From positions 68,070 to 132,069 of the forward strand of contig JAFDVW010000017.1 in assembly GCA_018268755.1 (NCBI GenBank): 64,000 nt of DNA, given 5' to 3'. The position numbers were made by a program, and so were the translations under genes. Within the stretch, counting starts at the first letter, position 1. Each line of letters opens with the position of its first letter. The notes beneath the pieces were generated by a model. The model did not search any database and was not told where the DNA came from. It saw nothing but the letters and a program-made list of their open reading frames with translations. Source of the DNA: Acidobacteriota bacterium. GTDB taxonomy: Bacteria > Acidobacteriota > Terriglobia > Terriglobales > Acidobacteriaceae. This document shows, piece after piece, positions 63,196-64,000 of the stretch.

Positions 63196-64000
63196 ATGGA
63201 AGAACGTCCCCAGAAAGTGTTCCACGTAGGCAAGTACATTAAAGACGAACTACATACAAGGGGTTGGACGCAGTTGGATTTGGCATACATAACAGGGAGA
63301 ACAAAAAGCGATATAAGTACCTTGATGGCTGGGAGGAAGCGGCTGTCGCCAGAATTAGCTCAGGAGCTAGGTGTGATCTTCGGCAACGGCGCCGAACATT
63401 GGCTTGGTATCGATAATGCCTATCAACTCTCCCAAACTGATTATGTCGATCAAGCCGTGGTCGTTCGGTCGGAACTGTTCGGCTACCCCATCAAGGATAT
63501 GCAAAAACGCGGTTGGATCGCCGAAACGCGGAACGCGGCGGAGTTACAGCAGGAAATGGGTCGGTTTCTTGGCGGTGACCTCGGAAAGCCGATGTCAGTT
63601 TCTTACGAACTTCCGTTTGCAGCCTCATTCAAACGAACAATAAAGGAATCTTCGCTGAACAACGCTGAGAAAGCGTGGTTAGCGAGAGCAAGGCAACTAG
63701 CAAAAGCATGTCCTGCAGCCGCTTTCCATGAAAGCAATATTCCAAAGCTGAAAACCGAACTGCGACGTTTAGCCGCCAAGACGCAAGCTGCCCATCGTGT
63801 CTCCGAGCTTGTGATTGGCGCTGGCATCCGGTTTGTTGTGGTCGAGCCTTTACCCAGTGTGAGGGTTGATGGCGTTGCGTTTTGGTTGGATGACTCATCG
63901 CCAGTCATAGCAATGTCGCTTCGATTCGACAATATCGGGTCGTTTTGGTTCGCGCTTTTGCATGAGTTAGATCATATCGAACATAGAGATGCGTTTTCTT
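63196..64000 (+). CDS. XRE-family HTH protein with ImmA/IrrE metallopeptidase domain (3' truncated by window)
   Basis: The frame is open from ATG 63196 to the window end (268 codons read). Residues about 8-70 form an HTH: FHVGKYIKDELHTRGWTQLD, LAYITGRTKSDISTLMAGR and LSPELAQELGVIFGNGAEHW, the HigA/VapI type. The C-terminal part reaches FWFALLHELDHIEH, the HExxH zinc site of ImmA/IrrE proteases. Such fusions regulate and cut their own target, or serve as antitoxins of HigBA-like modules. DNA here is near 50% GC, lower than the bulk. Confidence 0.88.
   Translation, partial: MEERPQKVFHVGKYIKDELHTRGWTQLDLAYITGRTKSDISTLMAGRKRLSPELAQELGVIFGNGAEHWLGIDNAYQLSQTDYVDQAVVVRSELFGYPIKDMQKRGWIAETRNAAELQQEMGRFLGGDLGKPMSVSYELPFAASFKRTIKESSLNNAEKAWLARARQLAKACPAAAFHESNIPKLKTELRRLAAKTQAAHRVSELVIGAGIRFVVVEPLPSVRVDGVAFWLDDSSPVIAMSLRFDNIGSFWFALLHELDHIEHRDAFS

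Overview
The window is about 60% GC and reads as a chromosomal segment of a Gram-negative member of the Acidobacteriota (Terriglobia-like). The strongest clue is a secreted VWA protein of the acidobacterial 'VWFA-related' type at 20044-21183. MacB/FtsX-type orphan permeases, an OmpR-type wHTH fused to membrane segments, HpnI-like glycosyltransferases, SurA, an outer-membrane barrel and an HlyD exporter agree with this. I saw no rRNA, tRNA, CRISPR array, transposase IS or prophage. Both ends cut through genes.

Layout: 1-5.9 kb holds MacB-type permeases, two HpnI/ceramide-glucosyltransferase-like enzymes arranged tail to tail, and an ArnT-like lipid glycosyltransferase. 5.9-17.9 kb holds a hybrid histidine kinase, a receiver protein, secreted hydrolases (an EreA/ChaN-like protein, an M1 peptidase, a TPR-gluzincin), a SpoIIE phosphatase, SurA, a YhaM-like HD nuclease and a glycine-zipper lipoprotein with a clear terminator. 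18-20 kb holds a frameshifted HAD gene and kbl. 20-28.5 kb is a long minus-strand run: miaA, GH3/NagZ, a lipoprotein, a zinc-ribbon protein, pyrR, pyrB, pyrC and the VWA protein. 28.7-39.8 kb is mixed housekeeping: a wHTH protein, MFS, GT2 and a polytopic membrane protein, an FtsX permease, Trm112-like, folD, coaE, an HtrA protease, an OM barrel and MmcQ. 40-47 kb holds ggt, a TIM-barrel isomerase, asnS, a GxxExxY gene, arginase and ddl. 47-51 kb holds a GGDEF-EAL protein and a TMTC-like protein. 51.3-53.3 kb is a SAM-I riboswitch controlling a threonine-synthase-like enzyme and a sulfur-carrier protein. 54.8-58.8 kb is a TetR-regulated HlyD/ABC-2 efflux operon. 59.7-62.6 kb is the yceD-rpmF-plsX-fabD lipid cluster. 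At 62.7-64 kb a lower-GC divergent pair (a small unknown protein and an HTH-ImmA/IrrE protein) runs off the end.

Two things stand out. First, the SAM-I riboswitch sits ahead of a 'threonine synthase' plus MoaD-like carrier. This argues that the pair makes homocysteine from O-phosphohomoserine with a protein thiocarboxylate (MetM/MetO-like logic) and is not ordinary threonine synthesis. Second, the intergenic regions are filled with at least four families of short imperfect inverted repeats. One copy of the CAGAG-type family encloses the GxxExxY (PD-(D/E)XK-like) gene between about 40-bp terminal inverted repeats, with a possible 6-bp duplication. Matching gene-less copies lie elsewhere in the window, as a minimal mobile element and its non-coding derivatives would.
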